Origin: CAWHMS01 sp963830495
Lineage (GTDB): Bacteria; Actinomycetota; Actinomycetes; Propionibacteriales; Nocardioidaceae
Assembly: GCA_963830495.1 (NCBI GenBank)
Contig: CAWHMS010000003.1
Location: 434,001-498,000 of the forward strand
Direction: 5' to 3'
DNA: 64,000 nucleotides
Position 1 is the stretch's first letter; each line of letters begins with the position of its first letter. Positions 7,233 through 15,034 of this stretch are shown here, piece after piece. The translations under genes and the position numbers were made by a program. The notes below the pieces were generated by a model. It saw nothing but the letters and a program-made list of their open reading frames with translations, made no database searches and was not told the DNA's origin.

Positions 7233-8093
7233 TCAGCGGCAGAAGCGCTGGGCGATCGCGGCCACGGAGCGGTTGCGGATCCGGATCGCCCGGGCGCTCG
7301 CATTGTCGCGGTCGTTGGACTCGAGCAGCTGATCGAGCGGATCGACGCGCACCCGCAGACAGTAGCGACCGTTGGACAACCGGTTGGGCAGCCGCAACGC
7401 CTGCCCGGCCAGGAACGACTGGTAGACGTCGGCCCATCCGATCGTGATGCCCTGCGGCGTGTCGGTGTCGCAGGACCCGTAGTAGGAGTCGTAGGTCTTC
7501 GCGGCCCCCCACGGCACCGGCACGCGACGACTGTCACGCAGGCAAAAGCTGGTCTTGCGTCGGGCGGTCACGGTCCGGTCCCGGTCGGCCGGCTGCAACA
7601 GGTACCGCGAGGCGGCGTCGAAATGCCAGTGGTCGTGCTTCGGGTGGAACACCATGCAGCCCGCCGACCGCACGAGCCTGCGGGTATCGACAGCCCGCCG
7701 ATAGCGCCCGTTGCCGTCGACGTCACGGAAGATCACCTGGCTGGCGTGCTCCTGGCCGCGCGGACAGTTCGCGCGGCGGTCCGGCCGGGTCTCGAGCGGC
7801 CCGACTCCGCTGTTACCCAGCGCTGCCTCGAACCGCAGCCAGCGTTGGCCGCCGCGCATCTCGATCGAGAAGTCCCGTGCCCGCAGCGCTCTCAGGTTGG
7901 GACGCAGCAGCCGTGGCGGACGCCCTGCCTCGACTGCGCTCACCTCAACTTCTGACCGGGCCGTTCGCTCCGCGGGCCGTTCGTCGTGCGCTGCGGCACT
8001 CCCCGGGTACGTCGCCGGCAGAAGGCCCGGCGAAAGCGCCAGCGCCGTCACGACAGCGGTGCGGAGCGGACGTCGGGCGGTGCGTCGAGCCAT
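7233..8093 (-). CDS. Secreted lysyl-oxidase-like (LOX domain) copper protein
   Basis: 286 residues. The start is the ATG at 8093 because GGAAGGG lies seven bases upstream; a longer frame exists without a ribosome site. A twin-Arg-like basic N-terminus (MARRTARRPLR) and hydrophobic stretch ending GSAAA indicate export. The core has HPKHDHWHFDAASRYLL, the His-rich copper-site motif of the lysyl oxidase domain, and conserved KTSFCLRDS and YCLRVRVDP segments. LOX enzymes oxidise lysine side chains to allysine; bacterial members are largely uncharacterised. It is expressed toward tmRNA and is not part of the smpB operon in any obvious way. Confidence 0.8.
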   Translation of the reverse strand: MARRTARRPLRTAVVTALALSPGLLPATYPGSAAAHDERPAERTARSEVEVSAVEAGRPPRLLRPNLRALRARDFSIEMRGGQRWLRFEAALGNSGVGPLETRPDRRANCPRGQEHASQVIFRDVDGNGRYRRAVDTRRLVRSAGCMVFHPKHDHWHFDAASRYLLQPADRDRTVTARRKTSFCLRDSRRVPVPWGAAKTYDSYYGSCDTDTPQGITIGWADVYQSFLAGQALRLPNRLSNGRYCLRVRVDPLDQLLESNDRDNASARAIRIRNRSVAAIAQRFCR

Positions 8094-8197
8094 TCGGATG
8101 CCCTTCCGTGATCGGCGAGCCCCCGGCTCGACCTGGTGCGTCGATCTGCGTACCCGAATCAACCTAGATCAGACATGGTGATGGCGCCCGCAGGCGG

Positions 8198-8671
8198 CTA
8201 CATCCCCTTCGCCTGTCGTCCCAGCTCACGGGTGACCTCGCGCTCGACGTCTCGACGGGCAATCGCCTGCCGTTTGTCATAGGTCTTCTTGCCGCGGGCC
8301 AGGGCGATCTCGACCTTCGCCCGGCCGTCCTTGAAGTACAGGGCGAGCGGCACGATGGTGAGTCCTCTCTCGTTGACACGCCGCGCCATCTTGTCGATTT
8401 CGCCTCGATGCAGCAGCAGCTTTCGCTTGCGCCGCGGGGTGTGGTTCGTCCAGGTCCCCTGCAGGTACTCCGGGATGTGGGCGTTGTGCAGCCAAGCCTC
8501 CCCGTCGGTGATGTCGGCGTACGCGTCGAGCAACGAGGCTCGGCCGGCGCGCAGCGACTTCACCTCGGTGCCCGTCAGGACCAGGCCCGCCTCGAACGTG
8601 TCTTCGAGGTGGTAGTCGTGCCGGGCCTTCTTGTTCTGGGCGATCATCCGGCGCCCGACTTCCTTGGCCAT
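8198..8671 (-). CDS. smpB: SsrA-binding protein SmpB
   Basis: 157 residues, standard length. Has the core NKKARHDYHLEDTFEAG and GTEVKSLRAGRASL of the beta-barrel and the basic C-terminal tail (KKTYDKRQAIARRDVEREV) that enters the ribosomal mRNA channel. SmpB delivers tmRNA to stalled ribosomes in trans-translation. The tmRNA gene lies downstream on the same strand. Preceded by the M23 peptidase gene in the same orientation, the usual actinobacterial order ftsE-ftsX-M23-smpB. Confidence 0.97.
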   Translation of the reverse strand: MAKEVGRRMIAQNKKARHDYHLEDTFEAGLVLTGTEVKSLRAGRASLLDAYADITDGEAWLHNAHIPEYLQGTWTNHTPRRKRKLLLHRGEIDKMARRVNERGLTIVPLALYFKDGRAKVEIALARGKKTYDKRQAIARRDVEREVTRELGRQAKGM

Positions 8672-8719
8672 GGCTCAAGTCTCCCGCACGCCCCGGCCGC
8701 GGCGAAACCGATGACCCGC

Positions 8720-10054
8720 TCAGAGCCAGCCCATCGGGTTCACCGTGTAGCCGTTGACGTAGACCATGAAGTGCAGGTGGCAGCCGGTCGAGTAGCCGGT
8801 GGTGCCGGAGTATCCGATGAGCTGCCCGCGCTGCACCCGCTCGCCCGGGCCGACCGCGAACGACGACAGGTGGTTGACCGAGCTCCACAGGCTGACGCCG
8901 CGCTGGATGCCGTGGTCGAGGATGATCCGGTTGCCGTAGCCGGCGTTGTAGTACGCCGACTGCACCACACCGGCCGCTGACGCGTAGAGCGGCGTGCCGC
9001 ACGGCGCGCTGAAGTCGGTGCCGTCGTGCAGCTTCCAGATGTGCAGGATCGGGTGAAGTCGCGGGCCGTAAGACGAGGTGATGTAGGTGCTGCCACCGAT
9101 CGGCCACCCCAGGACACCACCGGCGTCCTTGGGCGTCACGGTCGAGATGCTGGTGTTGTGCTGGCGGGCCCGGCGCTGGGCGATCGCGATGAGCGTGTCC
9201 TGGATCTCCTCGCGGTCCGCGCGCAAGGTCTCCAGTCGCGCCAGCTCCTGTTGCTTCAGAGCTGCGATCGTGGCGCGCTCGGCGCGCAGGCTCGCCACGT
9301 GCGCCGACACTGAGTCGCGGGCGTTGCGCGCCTCGGCCTGCAGCCTCCGAGTCTCGTCCAGGTGCTCGGCCGCTGCGCGCCGCTGCTCCGCGACCTCGAC
9401 CTTGGCCTGCTCGACGCGCTCCTCGGTGAGCGTCAAAAGCACCTCGTTGGCCTGCAGCTCCTGCAGCACCACCGACTGCTTGTCCAACAGGCTGCGGCTG
9501 ATCTGCAGCTCGTCGAGCGCGTCACCTGCGGAGTCAGCAGCCAGCGACAGGCCCAGGTCCAGCAGCGGGGCATCGCTTGCCACGGAGCCCGCGACCGCGT
9601 AGCCCGCGAGCTCACCCCGTTTGTCCCGGACAGCCTGCTTGCCGATGCGAAGGTCGTCACGGGCGTCTGCCAGACGGATGATCGCCTGCGCGAGCCGCTC
9701 GGCCATCTGACGGTCCAGCTCCACCGCTGCCACGACGGCAGCTTCGGCATCGGCCAGCTCGGCGCGCGCGTTGGCGAGGTCAGCGACTCCCTGGTCGATC
9801 CTCGCCTGCGCCCGAACCAGCTGACGGGAGACCTCGTGCAAATCCTGCTGTTGTTCGCCGATGCGGTCGCCGATGTTGTCCCGACGGCCTTCCAGCCTGT
9901 CCTCGCGATCCTCGCCGCTGGCCGATCCAGCGGGCGAGGTGACGAGCCCGGCGGCGAGCAGACAGGTCAGCAGCGCGAGGCTCCACCTCAGGCGGGCACG
10001 GCGCAGGTGTCCGGGGGGGAAGTGACGGAGCACGCTGAAACCTAACTCGGGCAT
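8720..10054 (-). CDS. Coiled-coil M23 peptidase, probable FtsEX-activated wall hydrolase
   Basis: 444 residues. A signal anchor around residues 25-45 is followed by a long coiled coil (about 50-310, rich in Ala, Glu, Arg, Gln) and a C-terminal LytM/M23 domain with HDGTDFSAPCGTPLYA (zinc His and Asp) and HLHFMVYVNG. The arrangement matches EnvC/RipC-type proteins that are switched on by FtsEX through their coiled coil. ftsX and ftsE lie directly upstream on the same strand. The start codon is uncertain: the ATG at 10054 has no strong ribosome site, and a GTG a few codons later is possible. Confidence 0.9.
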   Translation of the reverse strand: MPELGFSVLRHFPPGHLRRARLRWSLALLTCLLAAGLVTSPAGSASGEDREDRLEGRRDNIGDRIGEQQQDLHEVSRQLVRAQARIDQGVADLANARAELADAEAAVVAAVELDRQMAERLAQAIIRLADARDDLRIGKQAVRDKRGELAGYAVAGSVASDAPLLDLGLSLAADSAGDALDELQISRSLLDKQSVVLQELQANEVLLTLTEERVEQAKVEVAEQRRAAAEHLDETRRLQAEARNARDSVSAHVASLRAERATIAALKQQELARLETLRADREEIQDTLIAIAQRRARQHNTSISTVTPKDAGGVLGWPIGGSTYITSSYGPRLHPILHIWKLHDGTDFSAPCGTPLYASAAGVVQSAYYNAGYGNRIILDHGIQRGVSLWSSVNHLSSFAVGPGERVQRGQLIGYSGTTGYSTGCHLHFMVYVNGYTVNPMGWL

Positions 10055-10091
10055 GTCGGACAGGGACGTTGTCGACGGTAGCCCACGCGCA

Positions 10092-11009
10092 TCAGACTTT
10101 GAGGTATTTCCGCGTCATCAGGACCGTTGGGACGATAGCTAGCACCAGCGCGATGACGACGATCCAGATCATCGCGGGGTACGCCTGCTCCCACTGCGCC
10201 CACGGCCAGATCTTGACGATGTCCTGCGCCTTCGGCACGAACTGCCAGATCACGATCGCGAGGGAGGCGCACGCCAGTCCGGCGCCGATGAGTGCGGCGA
10301 TCACGATCTCGAGCACGAACGGCAGCTGGATGTAGATGCTCGACGCTCCAACCAGTCGCATGATGCCGATCTCACGCCGCCGGGCCATGGCCGCAAGGCG
10401 CACCGTGTTGGAGACCTGCAGCACCGCTGCGAAGATGAGCACCAACGCCGCGCCGAGAGACATCCACTTGAAGAAGTTGAGGATGTCGTAGATCGGGGAC
10501 AGCGTCTCCCGCAGGTCGATGACCGAGTCGACACCGGGGAGGTTCCGCACCGAGCTGAGCAGTACCTTCGACTCCTCCGGGTTCTCCAGCTTCACGATGT
10601 ACGTCGTCGGCATGTCGGAGACCTTGAGCTCGGCTGCGATCGGGTCCAGGTCGCCGTCCAGGTCGCGGTGGCTGTCGCGGTAGGACTCGAAGTACTCCTC
10701 CCGCGACTTGTAGCGGTAGTCGGCGACCTCCTCGCTGTCGTCCAGCGCCTCCTGGACCGACGCCTCCTGGTCCGGAGTGGCCTGCCCGCCGACACACTGC
10801 GGTGAGGGCGAGTTCTTGGCGCAGAAGACGACGCGCACCTCGACCTTGCTCCCCAGGTCGTCCTCGATGAGACCCACCTGGGTGTTGATGAGCAGGCCGA
10901 GGCCGACGAGCGACAGCGACATCCAGATGGAGACGATGACGGCGAAGGTCATCGACAGGTTGCGCTTCAGCCCGGTGCCGAGCTCGGAGGCTACGTATCT
11001 GAGTTGCAT
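10092..11009 (-). CDS. ftsX: Cell division protein FtsX
   Basis: 305 residues with one N-terminal membrane segment, a large extracytoplasmic loop (about 45-175, with a Cys pair) and three C-terminal membrane segments. Opens MQLRYVASELGTGLKRN, the typical actinobacterial FtsX start. It forms a complex with FtsE and transmits ATP-driven movement to a periplasmic peptidase, here probably the M23 protein encoded next. About 60 bases separate it from ftsE. Confidence 0.95.
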   Translation of the reverse strand: MQLRYVASELGTGLKRNLSMTFAVIVSIWMSLSLVGLGLLINTQVGLIEDDLGSKVEVRVVFCAKNSPSPQCVGGQATPDQEASVQEALDDSEEVADYRYKSREEYFESYRDSHRDLDGDLDPIAAELKVSDMPTTYIVKLENPEESKVLLSSVRNLPGVDSVIDLRETLSPIYDILNFFKWMSLGAALVLIFAAVLQVSNTVRLAAMARRREIGIMRLVGASSIYIQLPFVLEIVIAALIGAGLACASLAIVIWQFVPKAQDIVKIWPWAQWEQAYPAMIWIVVIALVLAIVPTVLMTRKYLKV

Positions 11010-11070
11010 GCTCTCTCGTTCTTCTCACGGGAGACACCGCGCCGGCGCGCGGTCGGTCAGGGGATCGAGA

Positions 11071-11760
11071 TCAGCTCTGGTACCCGTAGACGCCGCGGGT
11101 CTGGTCGCGCACCACTCGGCCGGACTGGAGCTCGATGACGCGCTTGCGCATCTGGTCGACGACGCCGGCGTCATGCGTGGCCATGATGACGGTGGTGCCG
11201 GTGCGGTTGATCCGGTCGAGCAGCTTCATGATGCCCACCGACGTACCGGGGTCGAGGTTTCCGGTGGGCTCGTCCGCGATCAGGATCATCGGGCGGTTGA
11301 CGAAGGCACGCGCGATCGCGACCCGTTGCTGCTCACCGCCGGACAGCTCGTCGGGCATCCTCTCGCCCTTGCCCTCCAGGCCCACGAGCTCGAGCGTCTC
11401 GGGGACGACGCGGTTGATCTCTGCCTTGCCCTTGCCGATGACCTGGAGCGCGAAGGCGACGTTCTGGCTCACCGTCTTGTTGGGGAGCAGCCTGAAGTCC
11501 TGGAAGACGGTGCCGATCTGACGACGCAGCCCGGGCACTTTCCACCCGGCCAGCCGGTTGATCTCCTTGCCGGCGACGTACACCCGGCCGGTGGTCGGCC
11601 GTGCTTCGCGCAGCACCAGCCGCAGGAACGTCGACTTGCCCGAGCCGGATGCGCCGACGAGGAACACGAACTCGCTCTTCTCGATGTCGACGTCGACATC
11701 GTCGAGGGCGGGACGCGACTGCCCGTCGTAGGACTTGCTCACCTTTTCGAACCGAATCAC
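11071..11760 (-). CDS. ftsE: Cell division ATP-binding protein FtsE
   Basis: 229 residues, GTG start. ABC ATPase with Walker A GASGSGKST, signature LSGGEQQRVAIARA, Walker B ILIADEPTG and H-loop MATHDAGVVD. First gene of the ftsE-ftsX-M23-smpB run. prfB, which often precedes ftsE in actinobacteria, is 7 kb away here (18.8 kb), with hsp20, hspR, radical SAM and broken genes in between. That suggests insertion or rearrangement between two normally adjacent genes. Confidence 0.96.
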   Translation of the reverse strand: MIRFEKVSKSYDGQSRPALDDVDVDIEKSEFVFLVGASGSGKSTFLRLVLREARPTTGRVYVAGKEINRLAGWKVPGLRRQIGTVFQDFRLLPNKTVSQNVAFALQVIGKGKAEINRVVPETLELVGLEGKGERMPDELSGGEQQRVAIARAFVNRPMILIADEPTGNLDPGTSVGIMKLLDRINRTGTTVIMATHDAGVVDQMRKRVIELQSGRVVRDQTRGVYGYQS

Positions 11761-12009
11761 CGGGGAGAGTCTAGGTGACCTGCCGAGCGGAACTGGGGCA
11801 AGGGCTGCCCGCGGGCGCGGCCCGGTCAGACTTGCAGGGCACTTCGGATCCCCCGACCGAACAGCTCGTTCGCCGCGTTGAGCGAGGACGATGCGATCAA
11901 CACCGTGGCGACGATGGGGCTGCCGTCATGCGGACCGGTCCGCCAAGCGGCAATCGTGTCGGGGTGGGGTCTGGGCGGCGCGGGTGCCGCCCCGTCTTCT
12001 GGTGGCATG

Positions 12010-12050
12010 GGCTGGGGAGCCCCCGCCACAGCGGCGGGGGCTCCCCAGCC
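12010..12050. repeat. Perfect 18-bp stem, 5-base loop palindrome
   Basis: GGCTGGGGAGCCCCCGCC (12010-12027), loop ACAGC, GGCGGGGGCTCCCCAGCC (12033-12050). Such long perfect GC hairpins occur as terminators and as ends of IS200/IS605-type elements. No transposase gene remains nearby. Confidence 0.85.
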
Positions 12051-12107
12051 CGTACGTGGGCGGCGCAGGCGTCCAACGTGTACGTCGGTCCGCCTCCCGT
12101 AGTCCCT

Positions 12108-12265
12108 CCGGTCAAGACGGGCCGCAACGGCATCCCGGAGGGCTGTGCTGGCCTTGGCGACGCGCCGCGCGCCGGGCGGTGCTCAGCGCGCGCAGGGCTT
12201 CGCCATCTCTCAATCTGGGGCTTCACCACCTCCCTCCTGCTTCGCGAGAGACCCGTCTTGACCGG
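12108..12265. repeat. 14-bp inverted repeat flanking 130 bases
   Basis: CCGGTCAAGACGGG (12108-12121) and CCCGTCTTGACCGG (12252-12265) are exact reverse complements. The right arm ends six bases before the stop codon of hsp20. The enclosed 130 bases contain no gene; they could form a closed RNA domain or be a miniature element. Confidence 0.8.
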
Positions 12266-12270
12266 GCTGC

Positions 12271-12696
12271 TCAGGCGCTGATCTCCTTGCGGTCGGCTCC
12301 TCCACCGCTGATCTCGACCTTGCGCGGCTTGGCCTTCTCGGCGATGGGGATCGTCAGGCTCAACACCCCGGCCTCGTAGTTCGCGCTCAGCTGGGTGGTG
12401 TCGAGGGTGTCGCCAAGGAAGAGCTGTCGGCTGAAGACCCCGTAGGCGCGTTCGTCGACCACGCGTTCCGCGCTGTCTCCCAGCGGAGGCTTGCGCTCGG
12501 CGTGGACGGTGAGGACGTTCTGCTCCACGGTGAGGTCGATGGATTCCACCGACACACCGGGCAGATCGAGGTGGACCACAAAGGTGCCGTCCTCACGGTA
12601 GGCGTCCATCGGCATCATCGCTGGCCGGGCACGCGTGCCTAGCACGGCTTCGGTGAGGCGGTCGAAGTCCCGGAAAGGATCAGTCCGCATCAACAT
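12271..12696 (-). CDS. Small heat-shock protein (Hsp20/alpha-crystallin)
   Basis: 141 residues. The alpha-crystallin domain spans about residues 35-130 with DLPGVSVESIDLTVE and ANYEAGVLSLTIPIAEKAKP, including the conserved A-x-x-x-x-G-V-L motif. The start is ATG 12696, with GGAGGAAG just upstream; a longer frame lacks this. ATP-independent holdase chaperone. It is transcribed divergently from a J-protein-HspR operon and probably repressed by that HspR. Confidence 0.95.
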   Translation of the reverse strand: MLMRTDPFRDFDRLTEAVLGTRARPAMMPMDAYREDGTFVVHLDLPGVSVESIDLTVEQNVLTVHAERKPPLGDSAERVVDERAYGVFSRQLFLGDTLDTTQLSANYEAGVLSLTIPIAEKAKPRKVEISGGGADRKEISA

Positions 12697-12795
12697 GGCT
12701 TCCTCCTCACGTGTCGGATGCGACCCGAAGAGCGCCAGAACCATCGCGAATACGTCGGCCTGACGCCTTCAGATAATCTATGGTTGCTGCTTGAG

Positions 12796-12824
12796 ATTTT
12801 CTGCCCGTAAGAAGACCATGTCAA
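12796..12824 (-). promoter_or_regulatory. hsp20 promoter with candidate HspR half-sites
   Basis: On the minus strand a perfect -35 TTGACA (12824-12819), 17-base spacer and GAAAAT (12801-12796). Around it are CTTGA/TCAAG half-sites (12790-12794, 12821-12825, 12834-12838) resembling arms of the HspR-associated inverted repeat CTTGAGT-N7-ACTCAAG, though not in the canonical spacing. The location between hsp20 and the hspR operon fits autoregulation. Confidence 0.5.
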
Positions 12825-12876
12825 GAGGGAACTTCAAGAGAAGTGCAGCCGGCATCGGCTCAGCAGAGGAGGCGGG

Positions 12877-13332
12877 ATGTCCCGGTCGATCGAGGAAGCC
12901 CTGAGGGTGCTGGGGGTGGCCGCCGACAGCGACCCGGCAACGGTGGCGCACGCCTACCGGCGCCTCGCCCGGGCCACCCACCCCGACGTCTCGCCCGACC
13001 CGGACGCCACCCACCGGTTCGCCACCGTGGCAGCTGCCTACCGCCTGGTCGCCGACCGCGCTCGCCGCGCGGCTCACGGCGGGTTGGACCGCGGCACCGG
13101 CACCGGCACGACCCTCCCACCCATCGACCTGCCTGGCCACGGGAGGCAGGTACGGCCGTGGCTCGTGACCATCATCCCCGATCAGACCCCTGTCCAGATG
13201 GTGGCTGGGGCATCGCCGTACACTCCCGCGCACGCCCAGGTGCAAGCGCCCATCCTGGCAGGCCCAGTGCGGCTGATCGGGGAGTCGCGGCCAGACCGAG
13301 CGCCAGATCAGCCAGGAAACGGAGACGTGTGA
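12877..13332 (+). CDS. J-domain protein (DnaJ-like co-chaperone)
   Basis: 151 residues. N-terminal J domain (about 3-65): EEALRVLGVAADSDPATVAHAYRRLARATHPDV with the HPD motif that stimulates DnaK ATPase. The remaining C-terminal half has no zinc-finger or CTD domains of full DnaJ, so it is a truncated J-protein. The start follows GAGGAGG (12867-12873). Its TGA overlaps the ATG of hspR by one base, so the two are co-translated. It probably recruits DnaK in the heat-shock response and may modulate HspR. Confidence 0.85.
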   Translation: MSRSIEEALRVLGVAADSDPATVAHAYRRLARATHPDVSPDPDATHRFATVAAAYRLVADRARRAAHGGLDRGTGTGTTLPPIDLPGHGRQVRPWLVTIIPDQTPVQMVAGASPYTPAHAQVQAPILAGPVRLIGESRPDRAPDQPGNGDV

Positions 13333-13649
13333 TGGTCGACCTGGAGGCCGGGCGCGCGCTGTACTCGATCTCGGTGACCTCCGAGATCACCGGCGTCAAC
13401 CCGCAGATGCTGCGCACCTACGAGGGGAAGGGACTGCTCGCGCCCTACCGCACCGATGGCGGTACACGCCGCTACAGCGGTCACGACCTGGATCGAATCA
13501 CGGAGATCACCACCCTGCTGGCCGCTGGCCTCAACCTCGCAGGGATCGAGCAGGTCCTGCACCTTCGCTCTGAGATCCACAGGCTCCGGCACGAACTCGA
13601 ACAGCTCCGCGACGCGGCTCCTACGCGGGGACGACGACCAGGTGGATAA
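13332..13649 (+). CDS. hspR: MerR-family heat-shock regulator HspR
   Basis: 105 residues. MerR-type winged helix-turn-helix at the N-terminus: VTSEITGVNPQMLRTYEGKG and RTDGGTRRYSGHDLDRI, then a short C-terminal coiled coil. The YEGKGL and RRYS motifs match HspR, which represses dnaK, clpB and hsp20 operons in actinobacteria with DnaK as co-repressor. It overlaps the J-protein by one base and faces hsp20 divergently. Confidence 0.9.
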   Translation: MVDLEAGRALYSISVTSEITGVNPQMLRTYEGKGLLAPYRTDGGTRRYSGHDLDRITEITTLLAAGLNLAGIEQVLHLRSEIHRLRHELEQLRDAAPTRGRRPGG

Positions 13650-13652
13650 GCC

Positions 13653-14003
13653 ATGGGTGAGGTCGCCTTCGTGACTCGAGACCCTTGCGCCTCCGAGGGT
13701 GCAGCCGAGATCGGGGTCATCTGCCGGTCACGCACGCCACCACCCCGGCGCTGCGCGAGACCCTCCGTCGTCTGATCAATGCCAGTGCGTCCGCGTCCCC
13801 CCCGCCCGCGACTCCGGCTGGACCTGTCCTGCTGTACAAGCGTCGACGTCGACGGTTTGCTCGCGCTGGCAGTCGCGCAGCAGGCCGCTCGCGCCCCACG
13901 GCGGAGACCTCTTGTGGTAGGTGTCCCACCACTGATCGCGCGGCAAGCCCGGCAACACAGCTTCGACGCCCTCCTCATGTACGCGGCCTCGGACCCGCAG
14001 TGA
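13653..14003 (+). pseudogene. Frame-broken STAS-domain gene
   Basis: Three consecutive frames together give one STAS-like protein. From the ATG at 13653, with AGGTGG before it, the frame reads MGEVAFVTRDPCASEGAAEI. Similarity then moves to another frame (HLPVTHATTPALRETLRRLI) near 13720, and returns to the first frame after a run of seven C (13797-13803) with LRLDLSCCTSVDVDGLLALA and a tail ending at 14003. STAS proteins act as anti-sigma antagonists. The two changes cancel, so either two indel errors or a decaying gene. It follows hspR by three bases. Confidence 0.65.
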
Positions 14004-14059
14004 AGTCTTCGGGAGCGTGTGACGGGAGGGCGGCTCGCCCAACGTAGGCCGGGGCAGCG

Positions 14060-15034
14060 TCACCGGGCTCGCCCCCCGTGGGTGACCGGTTCGACGGAGT
14101 CGGCTCCGATACCGGTCCGGTCGTCCTGCAGGTGGCGAGCCAGGATCGCAGCCACGAGGGCAACAGACAGCAGCATTGCCGCCGAGGTGGGATTGCCGCC
14201 CAGGATGGGGTCCGAGAAGCCCAGCTGCGCGTAGAGCGACAGCGCAGCGGCAAGGGACAGGATGGCCGAGCCAGCCGCCGCTGTTGTCGAGGTGCGCTGG
14301 ACGGATACGACGAGCAAGGCACCGGCGCAGGCGAGGACGACTCCGCCCACCAGGTTGTAGTAGCCCAGGCTGACAGACAGGTCCGTGGAGTGCAGCCCCG
14401 GCCCGCGCGAGTCCAGTGGGTCGCCTGCGGAGGCGACGACGCTGTACAGGCCGGCGAGGATGGCGAGGCCACCCCACACCTGGCCGAGTCGGCGAGGCGA
14501 GGCCTCCCGGGCGCGGACGCCGTCCACGGCGAGCACCCGACCGGCCGAGCTGAACAGGATGAGGAGGTGAGCGCCGATCATCAGCCAGTACGACCACGGC
14601 CACTCGTCCGGCGCATAGGCGACGGACAGACCGATCGCGAGCGACTGAGCGATCCCCAGCAGGGCAGCCAGCCGCACCCAGGAGCCCGTGAGCAGCAGCA
14701 CCGCCAACGCCGTCTCTGCGGCCAGCACCGCCCAGCCGAACGGTGTGAATGCTTCGAGGACGACGTTCTCCACGACCCAGCTGTAAGGCGGGAAGACGGG
14801 GTATTCGACGGCGAAGCTCGTGAAGTGATAGAGGCCGTTGTCGTCGTCCTGGCCGAAGTCCGGTGCCCGTTTCCAGGACACGTTGTACAGCCACAGCAAA
14901 CCCACGAGGATGCGCACCGCGGCGGCGGCGACCGCCTGACCCTGGGGAACCCGGTCCGTCGCCGGAGCCAACAGCCAGCTCAGCAGCGCCCGGGGCGACC
15001 CTGCGCGCGTCGTCCGGGCTGTCGCGCTAGGCAC
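14060..15034 (-). CDS. DoxX/DoxD-like polytopic membrane protein
   Basis: 324 residues with about eight membrane segments. Similar in layout to DoxX/TQO small-subunit membrane proteins (RILVGLLWLYN, then FTPFGWAVLAAETALAVLLL and WLMIGAHLLILFSSAGRV), a family often tied to redox or sulfur chemistry at the quinone level. Start GTG at 15034 overlaps the end of the upstream TusA-radical SAM gene by 8 bases, so the two are made together; a longer ATG frame would extend far into that gene. Function unknown; it may pass electrons to, or move the substrate of, the radical SAM enzyme. Confidence 0.75.
   Translation of the reverse strand: MPSATARTTRAGSPRALLSWLLAPATDRVPQGQAVAAAAVRILVGLLWLYNVSWKRAPDFGQDDDNGLYHFTSFAVEYPVFPPYSWVVENVVLEAFTPFGWAVLAAETALAVLLLTGSWVRLAALLGIAQSLAIGLSVAYAPDEWPWSYWLMIGAHLLILFSSAGRVLAVDGVRAREASPRRLGQVWGGLAILAGLYSVVASAGDPLDSRGPGLHSTDLSVSLGYYNLVGGVVLACAGALLVVSVQRTSTTAAAGSAILSLAAALSLYAQLGFSDPILGGNPTSAAMLLSVALVAAILARHLQDDRTGIGADSVEPVTHGGRAR

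Larger units (their letters stand above)
11761..12270. other. 510-base gene-poor region with strong palindromes
   Basis: No convincing gene on either strand between ftsE and hsp20. Short frames exist but have no ribosome sites and no family resemblance. The stretch holds a perfect 18-bp hairpin (12010-12050) and a 14-bp inverted repeat 130 bases apart (12108-12265), listed separately. Possible remnant of a small mobile element or an unrecognised RNA. Confidence 0.6.

Noticed and set aside
8277..9107. An alternative minus-strand frame across smpB and the M23 peptidase
   Set aside because: Frame-shadow of two clear genes, no independent motifs.
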